Source of the DNA: Sulfitobacter brevis
GTDB taxonomy: Bacteria; Pseudomonadota; Alphaproteobacteria; Rhodobacterales; Rhodobacteraceae
Length of the DNA stretch: 64,000 nucleotides
Direction of reading: 5' to 3'
Assembly (NCBI RefSeq): GCF_900112755.1
Contig: NZ_FOMW01000013.1
Location: 25,498 to 89,497 of the forward strand
Position 1 is the first letter of the stretch; every line of letters starts with the position of its first letter. Positions 1-9,547 of the stretch are shown here, piece after piece. A program made the translations under genes and the position numbers. Under the pieces are notes generated by a model. The model did no database searches and was not told the origin of the DNA. It saw only the letters and a program-made list of their open reading frames with translations.

Positions 1-205
1 GAAGATTTGGCAAGGGGCCGAGCAATTCGGCGAATATCAGAAAAATCAGCGCTTCAATCGGGCTGAGAACCGAGGAAGCGACGGGCATGATGATCATCGC
101 AGATCCAAAACCCGCGAAACCGCGCACCAGCCCCGCAATGAAGACAGTCGCAAATAGCCAGATCAGGCCCTCGTTCTGGAGGGCCTGAACCAGTGCGTCA
201 GGCAT
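1..205 (-). CDS. TauE/SafE family permease, N-terminal part (runs off the window)
   Basis: Only the first 68 codons are present; the gene continues past base 1. The start ATG at 203-205 overlaps the secF stop codon by 8 bases, so it is probably translated with secF. The visible protein has a hydrophobic helix followed by the motif GLVRGFAGFGSAMI and a second hydrophobic stretch. This glycine-rich re-entrant pattern is typical of the first repeat of TSUP (sulfite exporter TauE/SafE, PF01925) permeases. These inner-membrane proteins export small anions such as sulfite or sulfoacetate, but the substrate cannot be told here. A full member of the family sits at 30843-31676; the two are not copies of each other. 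Confidence 0.75.
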   Translation of the reverse strand, partial: MPDALVQALQNEGLIWLFATVFIAGLVRGFAGFGSAMIIMPVASSVLSPIEALIFLIFAELLGPLPNL

Positions 206-1169
206 CAATATTGGCGTACTGGTTGCCCGCGTTTGCATCGGGCTTGGACCAGTCACGCTTGACGCCAAGATAAAGCACGATGTTTTTCGCGACGAAGACC
301 GAGGAGTAGGTCCCGACGACCACGCCCCATGTGATGGCAAAAACAAAGCCACGGATCACATCACCGCCAAGGATCAATAGGGCGATCAGCGCCAGCAAAG
401 TGGTGCCCGAGGTCATTACCGTCCGGCTCAGAGTCTCATTGACGCTGAGGTTCATCACTTCGCGCAGCGGGCGCTTTTTGTACTTGCGCAGGTTCTCCCG
501 CAGACGGTCAAAAATCACCACCGTATCGTTGATCGAATAGCCGATGATGGTCAGGATCGCCGCTATCACCGGCAGATCAAACCGGATCTGCAGGGCCGAG
601 AAGATACCGATGGTCAGCACCACGTCGTGAAACAGCGCAGCCACAGCGCCGACCGAGAACTGCCATTCGAACCGCAGCCAGATGTAGATCAGGATCGCCC
701 CAAGCGAAGCTGCCACCGCCAGAAACGCGGTCTGGATCAGCTCGCCCGACACTTTCGGGCCGACCGACTCCACGGAGGTGAACTTTATCTCAGGTGCGAC
801 CGTTTTCAGGGCTTCCTGAATAGTAGAAATGGTTTCGGGCGTGGCGGCTTCTTCGCCTTCCTGCGCCTGAACGCGGATCATCGCCACATGTTTGTCATCC
901 GCCGAGGTCGGATCGAACACTTCGGAGATCGAGACATCGCCCAAGCCCAAAGGCTCCAGCGCGGCGCGGTAGGTGGCTACATCAACAGCCGTTGCGCTTT
1001 CAGTACGCACCGTGGTGCCGCCCCGAAAGTCGATGCCATAGTTGAGACCCATGGTGAACCACACCGCCAGCGACAGCACAATCGCCACGCAGGACAAGCC
1101 GAAGGTCAGCTTGGCATAGCCGAAAAAGTCGTAGTTGGTATCGTCAGGAACCAGCTTGAGACGCTTCAT
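198..1169 (-). CDS. secF: Protein translocase subunit SecF
   Basis: 323 aa, a normal length for SecF. SecF forms with SecD the membrane motor that uses the proton gradient to pull proteins out through SecYEG. The N-terminal membrane helix (about residues 20-42) is followed by the conserved GIDFRGGT motif, a periplasmic P4-type domain (about 50-125) and five further helices. The family motif GYSINDTVVIFDRLREN is visible around residue 210. It lies 12 bases downstream of secD on the same strand and after yajC, the usual yajC-secD-secF order. The identification is firm. Confidence 0.97.
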   Translation of the reverse strand: MKRLKLVPDDTNYDFFGYAKLTFGLSCVAIVLSLAVWFTMGLNYGIDFRGGTTVRTESATAVDVATYRAALEPLGLGDVSISEVFDPTSADDKHVAMIRVQAQEGEEAATPETISTIQEALKTVAPEIKFTSVESVGPKVSGELIQTAFLAVAASLGAILIYIWLRFEWQFSVGAVAALFHDVVLTIGIFSALQIRFDLPVIAAILTIIGYSINDTVVIFDRLRENLRKYKKRPLREVMNLSVNETLSRTVMTSGTTLLALIALLILGGDVIRGFVFAITWGVVVGTYSSVFVAKNIVLYLGVKRDWSKPDANAGNQYANIDA

Positions 1170-1181
1170 GATGTCTACCTT

Positions 1182-2831
1182 TTATACGGTGAGTTGCTTG
1201 GGGCGGCGACGTTCGAACCAGAACACCACCATCAAACGGGTCACGAAATACGCTGTGAAAACCGACGTCACGATGCCCAGTCCCAGCGTCACAGCAAAGC
1301 CGCGTACCGGACCGGAGCCCAGCATAAACAGGATCACCGCAATGATAAACGTGGTGATATTGGCGTCCAGAATAGCGCTCAGCGCCTTTTCATAGCCAAG
1401 CGATATTGCGCGTGCAGGGCCTTTGGCGGTTTTAAGTTCTTCGCGGATACGCTCAAAAATTAGCACGTTGGCATCAACGGCCATACCAACGGTCAGCACG
1501 ATCCCTGCAATACCCGGCAGGGTCAGCGTGGCCCCGATCAGGCTCAGCAAGCCAAAGATCAGCCCGACGTTGATGATAAGCGCGATATTGGCGAAAAAGC
1601 CGAACAGGCCGTAGCTGGCGAACATGAACAGCAAAACAGCAGCGAAGGCGACGGTGGTGGCGATCTTGCCAGCGTCGATGCTGTCTTGGCCAAGCTCCGG
1701 CCCGATGGTGCGTTCTTCGACAAACGTCAAACCCGCAGGCAAGGCCCCTGCCCGCAGCAGAACCGCGAGATTGGTTGATTCCTCGACCGAGAAATTACCG
1801 GTGATAATCCCCGACCCGCCCGGAATATGGCTCTGGATGGTCGGCGCGCTGATGACTTCGTTGTCGAGCACGATGGCAAAGGGGGAGCCGATGTTTTCAG
1901 CCGTGTAATTGCCAAATTTGCGCGCGCCGGTGGTGTCGAACCGGAAGCTGACCGCAGGGCGGCCGTTCTGGTCAAAGCTCGGCTGCGCATCGACCAGCTC
2001 TTCTCCGGTAACCACAGGGGCCGCTTCGAGCGTGTAAAAAACGCCGCTCTCGTCGGTCGAAGGCAACAGAAGGTTGCCGATACCGGGGTTGTCATTGCCG
2101 TTCGAGCCACGGCTGACGACGGGGTTGAAGGTCAGCTGCGCGGTGGTGCCGATGATCGCCTTCAACTCGGTCGCCGAGCCGATTCCGGGCACCTGAATGA
2201 GAATGCGGTCAGTGCCTTGCCGTTGGATCGTCGGCTCGCGGGTGCCGACCTCGTCGATCCGGCGGCGGATGATCTCAAGGCTTTGCTGCATCGTGCGCTC
2301 GTCGGTCGCCTGCATTTCGGCATCCGAGAGCGTGATCGTGATCAGCCCGTCATCGCCCGACACCACAATATCGTTAGAGCCTGCGCCGCTCAGCGTGGTG
2401 ACCTGACGCGCAAGACCGCGCACGGTCTCCATCGCTTCGGCCATTTTGGTCGGATCGTTCAAACGGACCCGCAACTCGCCCGCAGGCGATTCCTGCCGCC
2501 GCACCGGCGTCAGACTGCGCAGGGCATCGCGAACTTCTGGCCAAGTGGCCTCCATCCGGCTGGCATAAACGTCAGCGACATTAACTTCGGCGAGCAGATG
2601 CGCACCGCCGCGCAGATCAAGGCCAAGATTGACCAGACCCGACGGCATCCACTCGGGCCAGAGCGCAAGCTGCGTCTCAAGCTCGGGCGTGGCGCCGGAT
2701 TTTTCAATCGCGGCTGCAGCGTCGTTATGCTGCTCTACGGGGCCGTAAAATGCGTTGGGCAGGGCAAGCCAAAGGCCGACCGCACAGGTAAGTGCGATCA
2801 GCAACCGCTTCCACAGAGAGATTTGAAGCAT
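1182..2831 (-). CDS. secD: Protein translocase subunit SecD
   Basis: 549 aa, the usual alphaproteobacterial length. It is the SecD half of the SecDF translocation motor in the inner membrane. The sequence has an N-terminal membrane helix, the LGLDLRGGAHLL motif near residue 69, a large periplasmic P1 domain, and a C-terminal RND-type membrane domain with five helices containing GMAVDANVLIFERIREE. That motif carries the conserved aspartate implicated in proton coupling. secF follows after 12 bases, and yajC lies 53 bases upstream on the same strand. No anomaly was seen. Confidence 0.97.
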   Translation of the reverse strand: MLQISLWKRLLIALTCAVGLWLALPNAFYGPVEQHNDAAAAIEKSGATPELETQLALWPEWMPSGLVNLGLDLRGGAHLLAEVNVADVYASRMEATWPEVRDALRSLTPVRRQESPAGELRVRLNDPTKMAEAMETVRGLARQVTTLSGAGSNDIVVSGDDGLITITLSDAEMQATDERTMQQSLEIIRRRIDEVGTREPTIQRQGTDRILIQVPGIGSATELKAIIGTTAQLTFNPVVSRGSNGNDNPGIGNLLLPSTDESGVFYTLEAAPVVTGEELVDAQPSFDQNGRPAVSFRFDTTGARKFGNYTAENIGSPFAIVLDNEVISAPTIQSHIPGGSGIITGNFSVEESTNLAVLLRAGALPAGLTFVEERTIGPELGQDSIDAGKIATTVAFAAVLLFMFASYGLFGFFANIALIINVGLIFGLLSLIGATLTLPGIAGIVLTVGMAVDANVLIFERIREELKTAKGPARAISLGYEKALSAILDANITTFIIAVILFMLGSGPVRGFAVTLGLGIVTSVFTAYFVTRLMVVFWFERRRPKQLTV

Positions 2832-2884
2832 CGGTGCGCCTTCTTATGGTGCGGAGGTCAGATTAAATCGCCCAAAAGCGGCGA

Positions 2885-3163
2885 TTATTTCGCCGGTTCG
2901 GTCTTGGACACGACTGTGGCGATGGTCGACTGAATGACGCGAACCTTCACGCCGTCGGCGATTTCGACTTCAAGCTCGCCGTCTTCCTTGACCTTGACCA
3001 CCTTGCCGATGATCCCGCCCTGCGTGACCACCTGATCGCCACGGCGCAGGCCTGCAACCATTGCCTGATGTTGCTTGACCTTCTTTTGCTGGGGCCGGAT
3101 CAAGAGGAAATACATGATCCCGAAGATCAGGATAAGCGGCACGAATTGCTGGATGCCTTCCAT
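2885..3163 (-). CDS. yajC: Sec translocase accessory subunit YajC
   Basis: 92 aa. The start was placed at the ATG at 3161-3163 (MEGIQQFVPL), because family members begin just before the single membrane helix; an upstream in-frame start would add a 29-residue arginine-rich stretch with no family match. The helix is followed by the signature LIRPQQKKVKQHQ and a small basic cytoplasmic domain with GDQVVTQGGIIGKV. YajC associates with SecDF. It is the first gene of the yajC-secD-secF unit and is divergent from serS; the shared upstream region is 3164-3375. Confidence 0.95.
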   Translation of the reverse strand: MEGIQQFVPLILIFGIMYFLLIRPQQKKVKQHQAMVAGLRRGDQVVTQGGIIGKVVKVKEDGELEVEIADGVKVRVIQSTIATVVSKTEPAK

Positions 3164-3375
3164 GGGGGTGGTCCTTTTTGTTGGTCGACGGGCCGGGCGG
3201 GCCTGTCGCGAATTTGGCCGGAACCTAAGCGCGGCGGGTCTTGTGTGCAAGATGGAAAGGGCGATCTGTGATTTGCAGCGGATTGGCGGCGGGCAAAGTG
3301 CGCCAGCCCTACCCCAACGCCACAGTTTGAGGCATAAGGCGGGCCAAGCGACTCAACCAGCCAAGGACCGACCCC

Positions 3376-4668
3376 ATGCATGACATCCGCGCGATCCGCG
3401 AGACCCCCGCCGCCTTTGACGCCGCACTGGCCCGCCGGGGCGATGACGCGATCTCCGCGCAAGTGTTGAAACTGGACGGGGAACGCCGCGCCAAGATCGC
3501 CGCTGCCGAAGACGCGCAGGCCGAGCAGAACCGCGCCAGCAAGGAAGTCGGTGCCGCCAAGGCCAAGGGGGACGACGCCGAATTCGAGCGCCTTCGCGCG
3601 CTTGTCGGCGAAAAGAAAGCCGAAGTCGCCGCTCTGCAGGCCGAGGCCAAGGATCTGGACGCGCAACTGACCGACATGTTGGCGCGTATCCCCAACTCCC
3701 CCGCCGAAGATGTCCCAGACGGCAAGGACGAGAGCGAGAACGTCGAGGTGAAAGTTTGGGGCGAGAAGCCCAGCTTTGATTTCACGCCTAAAGAGCACTA
3801 CGAGATTGCCGGCGTTGCGCCCAATATGGACTTTGAGACCGCCGCCAAGACCTCGGGCGCGCGGTTTGTGATGCTGCGCGGCGCGGTTGCCCGTGTGCAC
3901 CGTGCTTTGGCGCAGTTCATGGTCGATACCCACGTCGATGAAAACGGCCTGACCGAGATCAACAGCCCCGTCATGGTCCGTGATGAGGCGATGTATGGCA
4001 CCGACAAGCTGCCGAAATTCGGCGAAGACAGCTATCAGACCACCAATGGCTTCTGGCTGGTCCCGACCTCCGAAGTGCCGCTGACCTATTCTGTGGCAGG
4101 CGATGTGCTCGACGCCAGCGCCCTGCCGATCCGGCTGACCTCGCATACCCTGTGCTTCCGCTCCGAGGCAGGCAGCGCGGGCCGTGATACCGCAGGCATG
4201 CTGCGCCAGCACCAGTTCGAAAAGGTCGAGATGGTTTCTATTACCCACCCCGACGAGAGCGACGCCGAGCAAAAGCGGATGCTGGGCTGCGCCGAGGGTA
4301 TTCTGGAACGGTTGGGCATCGCCTACCGCACGGTCATCCTGTGCACCGGCGACATGGGCTTTGGCGCGCGCCGCACCTATGACATCGAGGCTTGGGTGCC
4401 GGGGCAGAACACCTACCGCGAGATTTCGTCGGTCTCCACCACGGGTGATTTCCAAGCCCGCCGGATGAACGCCCGCTTCCGCCCTGCCGATGGCGGCAAG
4501 CCGCAGTTTGTCCATACGCTCAATGGCTCTGGCCTTGCGGTCGGGCGCTGCCTGATCGCAGTGCTGGAGAATGGCCAGCAAGCCGATGGCTCGGTCAAGC
4601 TGCCAGAGGTGCTGGCCCCCTATCTGGGCGGCAAGACAGTTCTGGGCGCGGATGGCGCGCTGGCTTAA
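3376..4668 (+). CDS. serS: Serine--tRNA ligase
   Basis: 430 aa, full length. It charges tRNA-Ser (and tRNA-Sec) with serine in the cytosol. The N-terminal 110 residues are the tRNA-binding antiparallel coiled coil, rich in Ala, Glu and Lys. The class II catalytic core follows, with motif 2 ([21 protein letters not shown], about residues 260-280) and motif 3 ([17 protein letters not shown], about residues 380-396). The start ATG at 3376 is followed by the MHDIRAIRE opening typical of the family. A G+C-rich hairpin about 40 bases after the stop probably ends the transcript. Confidence 0.97.
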   Translation: MHDIRAIRETPAAFDAALARRGDDAISAQVLKLDGERRAKIAAAEDAQAEQNRASKEVGAAKAKGDDAEFERLRALVGEKKAEVAALQAEAKDLDAQLTDMLARIPNSPAEDVPDGKDESENVEVKVWGEKPSFDFTPKEHYEIAGVAPNMDFETAAKTSGARFVMLRGAVARVHRALAQFMVDTHVDENGLTEINSPVMVRDEAMYGTDKLPKFGEDSYQTTNGFWLVPTSEVPLTYSVAGDVLDASALPIRLTSHTLCFRSEAGSAGRDTAGMLRQHQFEKVEMVSITHPDESDAEQKRMLGCAEGILERLGIAYRTVILCTGDMGFGARRTYDIEAWVPGQNTYREISSVSTTGDFQARRMNARFRPADGGKPQFVHTLNGSGLAVGRCLIAVLENGQQADGSVKLPEVLAPYLGGKTVLGADGALA

Positions 4669-4710
4669 GCCGGTAAGCGCGACTTGATCGCCTTGACACT
4701 GAAACGTTTG

Positions 4711-4736
4711 AAGGCCTCGCAGCAATGTGGGGCCTT
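4711..4736 (+). terminator. Hairpin terminator after serS
   Basis: AAGGCCTC (4711-4718) pairs with GGGGCCTT (4729-4736), with one G-U pair and a 10-base loop. It is followed by TTGCTTTG. It lies 43 bases past the serS stop, a reasonable position for an intrinsic terminator, although the T tract is imperfect. Confidence 0.5.
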
Positions 4737-4881
4737 TTGCTTTGAGGGCGCGCGTACTCTTGCGCACCACTTGCAGCAGATGGCCTGTTGTAAATCAAGG
4801 CTGCCCCACTAGAGTCAGAGCCGAGGCGGGCGCGACCCACTGACCTCACCAAATACGTCAACTGCCGAGAGGACCCGCCGC

Positions 4882-5598
4882 ATGTCCACCACCCGTCGTC
4901 CTTTTGTTGCGATCTTGTGCTTCTTGCTAAGTCTAACCTTCGCTGCTTCGCCCCTGTTCGTCCCAAGCTTTGGCGGCTTTGATCCCAACCAGTTCCCTGT
5001 GCCGCAATCAAACCCGCCTGTTCAGCCCGCCGGATGGGCTTTTGCGATTTGGGGCGTCATTTACGGTTGGCTGATCTTGGGGCTGGGCTGGGGCCTGCTG
5101 CGGGCGCGCCGTGATGCGCAATGGCACGACATGCGGGTGCCACTCAGCCTGTCGCTGGCTTTGGGAACCGGATGGCTGGCCGTTGCCGTGCTGTCGCCAG
5201 TCTGGGCCGCGGTGCTGATCTGGCTGATGCTGGCCGCCGCCCTTGCGGCCCTGTTTCTCGCTCCCGTAAACGACGCCGCCTTTGCGGCTTGGCCGGTGGG
5301 GCTTTATGCTGGATGGCTCAGCGCCGCATCCTGTGTATCGCTCGGCTTGCTGGCTGCGGGCTACGGCTATCTCGACCAGATCACTGCCGCATATGTCTTT
5401 GTCGGGCTGGCGATTTTCATCGGAACCTGTGTCCAAGCCGCCATGGGGCGCGCGCCGACCTATGGCTTGGCAGTGATCTGGGCCCTAGCCGCCGTCGCTT
5501 TCGCCAATTGGGACAGTGAACGCAACATCGCCTATTTCGCAGTGACGGGAGCGGTGATCGTTCTGCTGCCCACCTTGCATGCCTTCCGCAAACGCTGA
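4882..5598 (+). CDS. TspO/MBR-like (tryptophan-rich) membrane protein
   Basis: 238 aa, almost wholly hydrophobic with about seven predicted helices. An N-terminal helix is followed by a proline-rich PQSNPPVQPAGWAFAIW segment and then GVIYGWLILGLG. The P-x-G-W-x-F-x-I-W-x-x-I-Y pattern resembles the TspO/MBR family of tryptophan-rich sensory proteins. It is longer than classical TspO (about 160 aa) and matches the extended TspO-like group seen in alphaproteobacteria. Ligand and function are unknown; porphyrin binding should not be assumed. It is monocistronic and convergent with der across a strong hairpin. Confidence 0.6.
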   Translation: MSTTRRPFVAILCFLLSLTFAASPLFVPSFGGFDPNQFPVPQSNPPVQPAGWAFAIWGVIYGWLILGLGWGLLRARRDAQWHDMRVPLSLSLALGTGWLAVAVLSPVWAAVLIWLMLAAALAALFLAPVNDAAFAAWPVGLYAGWLSAASCVSLGLLAAGYGYLDQITAAYVFVGLAIFIGTCVQAAMGRAPTYGLAVIWALAAVAFANWDSERNIAYFAVTGAVIVLLPTLHAFRKR

Positions 5599-5627
5599 GG
5601 CAGATACCATCCTCCAAACCAAGAAAA

Positions 5628-5656
5628 AGGCCGGAAACTTTCAAAGCTTCCGGCCT
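5628..5656. terminator. Bidirectional terminator between the TspO-like gene and der
   Basis: A perfect inverted repeat: AGGCCGGAA (5628-5636) and TTCCGGCCT (5648-5656), with an 11-base loop that can pair further (CTTT with AAAG). An A5 run just upstream gives a T5 tail on the minus strand. The hairpin lies 29 bases past the + strand gene and 5 bases past the der stop, so it can serve both. Confidence 0.8.
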
Positions 5657-5661
5657 GTTGG

Positions 5662-7146
5662 TCAATCCTTGCGGCGACCGTCTGTGTGTTTGCGCAGCTT
5701 TGAAGGCGGTGCTTTTTTGCGACCTTTATAGGGATTTGAATCGTTCTGACCGCGCATCCACAGGCGGATCGGCGTGCCGGGCATGTCAAAGTCGACCCGC
5801 AAGCCGTTGACAAGATAGCGGTTATAGCTCTCCGGCACCTTGTCGGGATGGCTACACATCACCACAAAACCCGGCGGACGGGTTTTTGCTTGGGTCATAT
5901 AGCGCAGCTTGATCCGCTTGCCCTGTGGTGCTGGGGGCGGATGCGCCTCCATCATGCCCGCGAGCCAGCGGTTCAATTGCGCGGTGGTGACCCGGCGGTT
6001 CCACACGTCATAGGCCCGCATGATCGCGTCATGCAGCCGGTCAACGCCGCGCCCTGTTTTGGCCGAGACGGTGATCAGAGGTGCGCCGCGCAACTGCGGC
6101 AGCAAACGCTCAAAGCTTTCTTTCAGCTCTTTCAGTTTGGCCTGACGGTCGGTCTCGATGTCCCATTTGTTCACGGCCACAACGACCGCACGGCCTTCAC
6201 GCTCCGCAAGGTCAGCAATGCGCAAATCCTGCTGTTCGAACGGAATTTCCGCATCGAGCAAGACCACAACGACTTCGGCAAACTTAACCGCACGCAGGCC
6301 ATCCGAGACACTGAGCTTTTCGAGTTTTTCCTGAATCTTGGCTTTCTTGCGCATGCCTGCGGTATCGAAAATCCGCATTGGCACTGCCACGCCATCAGAC
6401 CCGACCCAATCGGTCATCAGGGAGATCGCGTCACGGGTGATGCCCGCTTCGGGGCCGGTGAGCAGCCGGTCTTCGCCAACGATCTGGTTGATCAGCGTCG
6501 ATTTACCCGCATTGGGGCGCCCGACCACAGCCACCTGCAAAGGCTTGGACCGGGTTGGCACCGGAACAGCGGTCTCGTCGCCCTCCTCGGCCTCTTCTTC
6601 GGTCAGATCGACATCGGTTTCCGGCGCATCGGTCATCGCGCGCTCAGCAAAGCCGTCCGAGATCGGCATCAGATGGGTGTAAAGATCATTGAGACCTTCG
6701 CCATGTTCGGCGGAAAGGCGGATCGGCTCGCCCAGACCCAGCGAATAGGCTTCGATCACGCCTGCATCAGCAGCAGCACCCTCGGCCTTGTTCGCGGCAA
6801 GGATCACATGCGCGGATTTTTTGCGCAAAATCTCGGCAAAGACCAGATCGGTCGGCGTCACACCGGTACGGGCGTCGATCATGAACAGACAAACATCCGC
6901 CATATCCACGGCACGTTCGGTCAGGCGGCGCATCCGGCCTTGCAAACTGTCGTCGGTGACTTCCTCAAGTCCGGCGGTGTCGATCACCGTGAACCTCAGG
7001 TCCGCAAGACGCGCGGCACCTTCGCGCAAGTCGCGCGTCACGCCGGGTTGGTCATCGACCAACGCCAGACGTTTGCCTACAAGGCGGTTAAAAAGTGTGG
7101 ATTTGCCCACATTCGGGCGTCCCACAATAGCGAGTGTAAATGACAT
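5662..7146 (-). CDS. der: Ribosome biogenesis GTPase Der (EngA)
   Basis: 494 aa. It has two tandem GTPase domains: G1 motif GRPNVGKST at residues 8-16, and a second GRPNAGKST at about 209-217, each with DxxG (DTAGL, DTAGM) and NKxD-type motifs (NKWD in the second). A C-terminal KH-like domain (about 385-470) follows. Der acts in assembly of the 50S subunit. An acidic linker (about 165-200) separates the two G domains. It is the last gene of the yfgM-bamB-der block, the same order as in Escherichia coli. It ends at the strong bidirectional hairpin. Confidence 0.97.
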   Translation of the reverse strand: MSFTLAIVGRPNVGKSTLFNRLVGKRLALVDDQPGVTRDLREGAARLADLRFTVIDTAGLEEVTDDSLQGRMRRLTERAVDMADVCLFMIDARTGVTPTDLVFAEILRKKSAHVILAANKAEGAAADAGVIEAYSLGLGEPIRLSAEHGEGLNDLYTHLMPISDGFAERAMTDAPETDVDLTEEEAEEGDETAVPVPTRSKPLQVAVVGRPNAGKSTLINQIVGEDRLLTGPEAGITRDAISLMTDWVGSDGVAVPMRIFDTAGMRKKAKIQEKLEKLSVSDGLRAVKFAEVVVVLLDAEIPFEQQDLRIADLAEREGRAVVVAVNKWDIETDRQAKLKELKESFERLLPQLRGAPLITVSAKTGRGVDRLHDAIMRAYDVWNRRVTTAQLNRWLAGMMEAHPPPAPQGKRIKLRYMTQAKTRPPGFVVMCSHPDKVPESYNRYLVNGLRVDFDMPGTPIRLWMRGQNDSNPYKGRKKAPPSKLRKHTDGRRKD

Positions 7147-7205
7147 AGCAGCTCCGGGCCGATACCGTCGGCCTGTTCAATACTGCGCCTTAGACCAATT
7201 CTGCC

Positions 7206-8558
7206 TCAGCGGAAAGCCAGCAATTTACCCTTGGTCGAAACGACATACAGTGTACCGCCCGCAACGACAGGCGCAGTCGTTGCTCCGTCAGGGATTGGCA
7301 CCTGCCCGACAAGCGCGCCGTTGGTCGGGTCAAAACTGCGCAAAACACCATCGTTAGAGGCGACAATGACCCGCCCACCGGCGATGATCGGGCCGTAATT
7401 GCCGTAGACTTCGCTTTGGCGTTTGGGCTTTTGCTTGACGAAATTCGGCAGGGGTACGCCCCAGATCCGGCTGCCGTCACTAGCGTCCAGACGCAACAAT
7501 TCGTTCAGATCGCTCAGCGCGAAGACAGAATCACCTGCAGGCCAAACCGGACCGATGGCCCCGTCACGCGCCGTCCACAAGCGTTCGCCGCTATCGACAT
7601 TCATTGCGCCCAAGCGGCCCGACTGGTTGCCGACAAAAACGCGGTCCCCCGAGATGACCGGTGCGCTGGTGATATCCGAAACGCTCGACATCGCGCGGCC
7701 GGGGCGGCGGCCCACGACTGACGTGCTCCAGCGCGGCACGCCGCCCTGGCGGAACAGGGCCTGGACCTCGCCCGACCCGAAGCCGAAGATCGCAAACTGG
7801 TTGCTGACCGCCGGTGCCGGTGCGCCAAGGACGTTGTTGATGCTGGTGCTGGCGCCGGTTTGCCACTCGATACGTCCATCGGACTTGCGCAGTGCCCAAC
7901 CGGTGCTGTCACCAGCGGTGAGGTAGACCAGATCGCCCGCCACTGTGGGCGTGCCCGATCCGGTGGCGTCAAGCTCTTGGGTCCAGCGCACACCGCCTGT
8001 GGCGGTATCGAGTGCTGCCAGAATACCATAGCCGATCGAGACATAAAGCGTGCTGCCATCTACCGCGAGACCGCCGCCTGTACCCTCGCCCTCACGGTCG
8101 GTCGGAGGGGTCAGATCGCGGCTCCAGACGGTGCCGCCGTTGGTCGAGGTCGCGGTGACCTTGGCACCGGAATCAAGGGTATAGATCAGCCCGTTCGCCA
8201 CCACCGGATCGGCGGTGATGCGCAGCTTGCGGCTGTCGCCATTGCCGATATCGGCAGACCACGCGAGTTGCGGATTGGCCCGCAGCGCCGGATGGCTGAC
8301 GCGGTATTGCGGGGTGCCGATGGCATGGGTCCATGCCGCGTTGGTGACCGCCGCAGGCAGCGCAAGGGCGCGCGCTGTATTGGTCGCATTGTTGTCCACC
8401 AGCGGCTCGGCCAGTGCGGGGTCCTGAAGCACGCTGCGCACATCTTCGCGCAGGCCGGGCAGATAGGTTTGCTTCTCGGCACAGGCCGCGAGGATCAGCA
8501 CCCCCGACACAAGACCTGCGGTCATGCCTCTCGACAGAATGCGCGTCTGCTTCATCAT
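7206..8558 (-). CDS. bamB: Outer membrane assembly factor BamB (PQQ-like beta-propeller lipoprotein)
   Basis: About 450 aa. The signal peptide ends in a lipobox (LILAAC), so the mature protein should be a lipoprotein anchored in the outer membrane. The rest is a beta-propeller of PQQ/WD-like blades with repeated patterns such as NGLIYTLDSGAKVTA and GGVRWTQEL. BamB helps the BAM complex insert beta-barrel proteins. I chose the ATG at 8556-8558 because AAAGAG lies at a workable distance; the ATG at 8568-8570 has that element immediately against it. The position between the YfgM-like gene and der matches E. coli yfgM-bamB-der and supports BamB over other PQQ-repeat proteins. Confidence 0.88.
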   Translation of the reverse strand: MMKQTRILSRGMTAGLVSGVLILAACAEKQTYLPGLREDVRSVLQDPALAEPLVDNNATNTARALALPAAVTNAAWTHAIGTPQYRVSHPALRANPQLAWSADIGNGDSRKLRITADPVVANGLIYTLDSGAKVTATSTNGGTVWSRDLTPPTDREGEGTGGGLAVDGSTLYVSIGYGILAALDTATGGVRWTQELDATGSGTPTVAGDLVYLTAGDSTGWALRKSDGRIEWQTGASTSINNVLGAPAPAVSNQFAIFGFGSGEVQALFRQGGVPRWSTSVVGRRPGRAMSSVSDITSAPVISGDRVFVGNQSGRLGAMNVDSGERLWTARDGAIGPVWPAGDSVFALSDLNELLRLDASDGSRIWGVPLPNFVKQKPKRQSEVYGNYGPIIAGGRVIVASNDGVLRSFDPTNGALVGQVPIPDGATTAPVVAGGTLYVVSTKGKLLAFR

Positions 8559-8624
8559 GGTGCTGCTCATCTCTTTATTGTTCCGCCCCAAAACCATTGG
8601 GCCCAAAGCCGTCAGGCCGATGCG

Positions 8625-9326
8625 TCAGTTGCCCGCTGTGGTCGAAGTTTCGCCCAGCGACGCGGCGGCTCCGTCCATCTCGGGTTCCCCACCCAAGGCC
8701 ACAATCACCTGTAGTGCGCGTTGTTGCAAGTCCGAGGTCGCCTCGGCGTCCGACAGGATCGCCTGATAGCGGGACATTGCCGCTTCGGTGTCGCCGGTTT
8801 CGATGTCAATCAGCGCCATCTGCTCGGAGGCCAGCAACCGCAACGGGTTGCCGGGGGCAGCCATCGCCTCAAGCGCCTGACGCCGCTCGCTTGCGGGGGT
8901 TTCCTTGCCTTGCAGGGCCAGCGCCTTGAACTGGGCGAGTTGGCGGTAGATCATCGGCACTTCGGGGTTCACGGCCAAGGCATCCAAGGTCTGCACGGCG
9001 GCATCTTTGTCACCAGCTTCAACCTGCTCGGCAGCGGTCATCAGTTTCAGCACTGATTCCGATGCGGGCGTTGACGGCGTAACATTGGCGAGCGCGGTGG
9101 CACGTGCGGCGCTGTCGTCATTGCTGATCGCGGCCAGCATCGCGTCGCCCAAAGCTTCGGCAGTGGCGCGGTCTTGGGCCTTGCGATATTCTACAAAGGC
9201 CGCCCCGCCAACCAAAACCAGCACCGCGACAATCGCGATCCAGCCATAGCGGCGCAAAAATGCGTAAAAACGGTCACGACGGACCTCTTCATTCACTTCG
9301 TCGATAAAGCTGTCGGAATTGCTCAA
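8625..9326 (-). CDS. YfgM-like TPR membrane protein
   Basis: 233 aa. It has a short cytoplasmic start (SFIDEVNEEVRRDRFYAFLRRYG), one membrane helix (about 29-46), and a periplasmic domain of helical TPR-like repeats rich in Ala and Glu. This is the layout of YfgM, an accessory protein of the SecYEG/PpiD periplasmic chaperone network. The gene lies 66 bases upstream of the chosen bamB start, on the same strand. Sequence conservation in the TPR part is low, so the call rests on topology, the conserved N-terminal segment and synteny. Confidence 0.75.
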   Translation of the reverse strand: MSNSDSFIDEVNEEVRRDRFYAFLRRYGWIAIVAVLVLVGGAAFVEYRKAQDRATAEALGDAMLAAISNDDSAARATALANVTPSTPASESVLKLMTAAEQVEAGDKDAAVQTLDALAVNPEVPMIYRQLAQFKALALQGKETPASERRQALEAMAAPGNPLRLLASEQMALIDIETGDTEAAMSRYQAILSDAEATSDLQQRALQVIVALGGEPEMDGAAASLGETSTTAGN

Positions 9327-9455
9327 AGAACCCGCCCCCGTGCGTAAATTTTGACCCTCTTACCGCGCAGGGCGGAGCAAGCCAAGTGCTTGCTGCAGAT
9401 CATCGGCATAGGCCTTGTTTCAGCAATGCGACACAGGTGATATTATAATTATGTT

Positions 9456-9473
9456 CTGAACTGGTCGGTTCAG
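9456..9473. promoter_or_regulatory. Palindromic operator candidate upstream of the RND efflux genes
   Basis: CTGAAC (9456-9461) and GTTCAG (9468-9473) form a perfect inverted repeat with a 6-base spacer. It lies just after a TATAAT box (9444-9449) and 75 bases before the efflux start codon. This is where a TetR-type repressor of an efflux pump would bind. No tetR gene is adjacent, so the regulator would be encoded elsewhere. Confidence 0.45.
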
Positions 9474-9547
9474 TTGACTTGCGTTAAAGAGAGGCTGCTG
9501 TCTGCGGGCGCGCTGCATCGCAGAATAAGCAGGGTGAGGGTCCAAAC

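Noticed and set aside
1827..2933. Long reading frame opposite secD
   Set aside because: It lies wholly antisense to secD, is rich in Arg, His and Asp typical of a shadow frame, and has no start signal or family motif.
3127..4770. Long frame opposite serS and yajC start
   Set aside because: Shadow of serS caused by high G+C; it conflicts with two well-supported genes.
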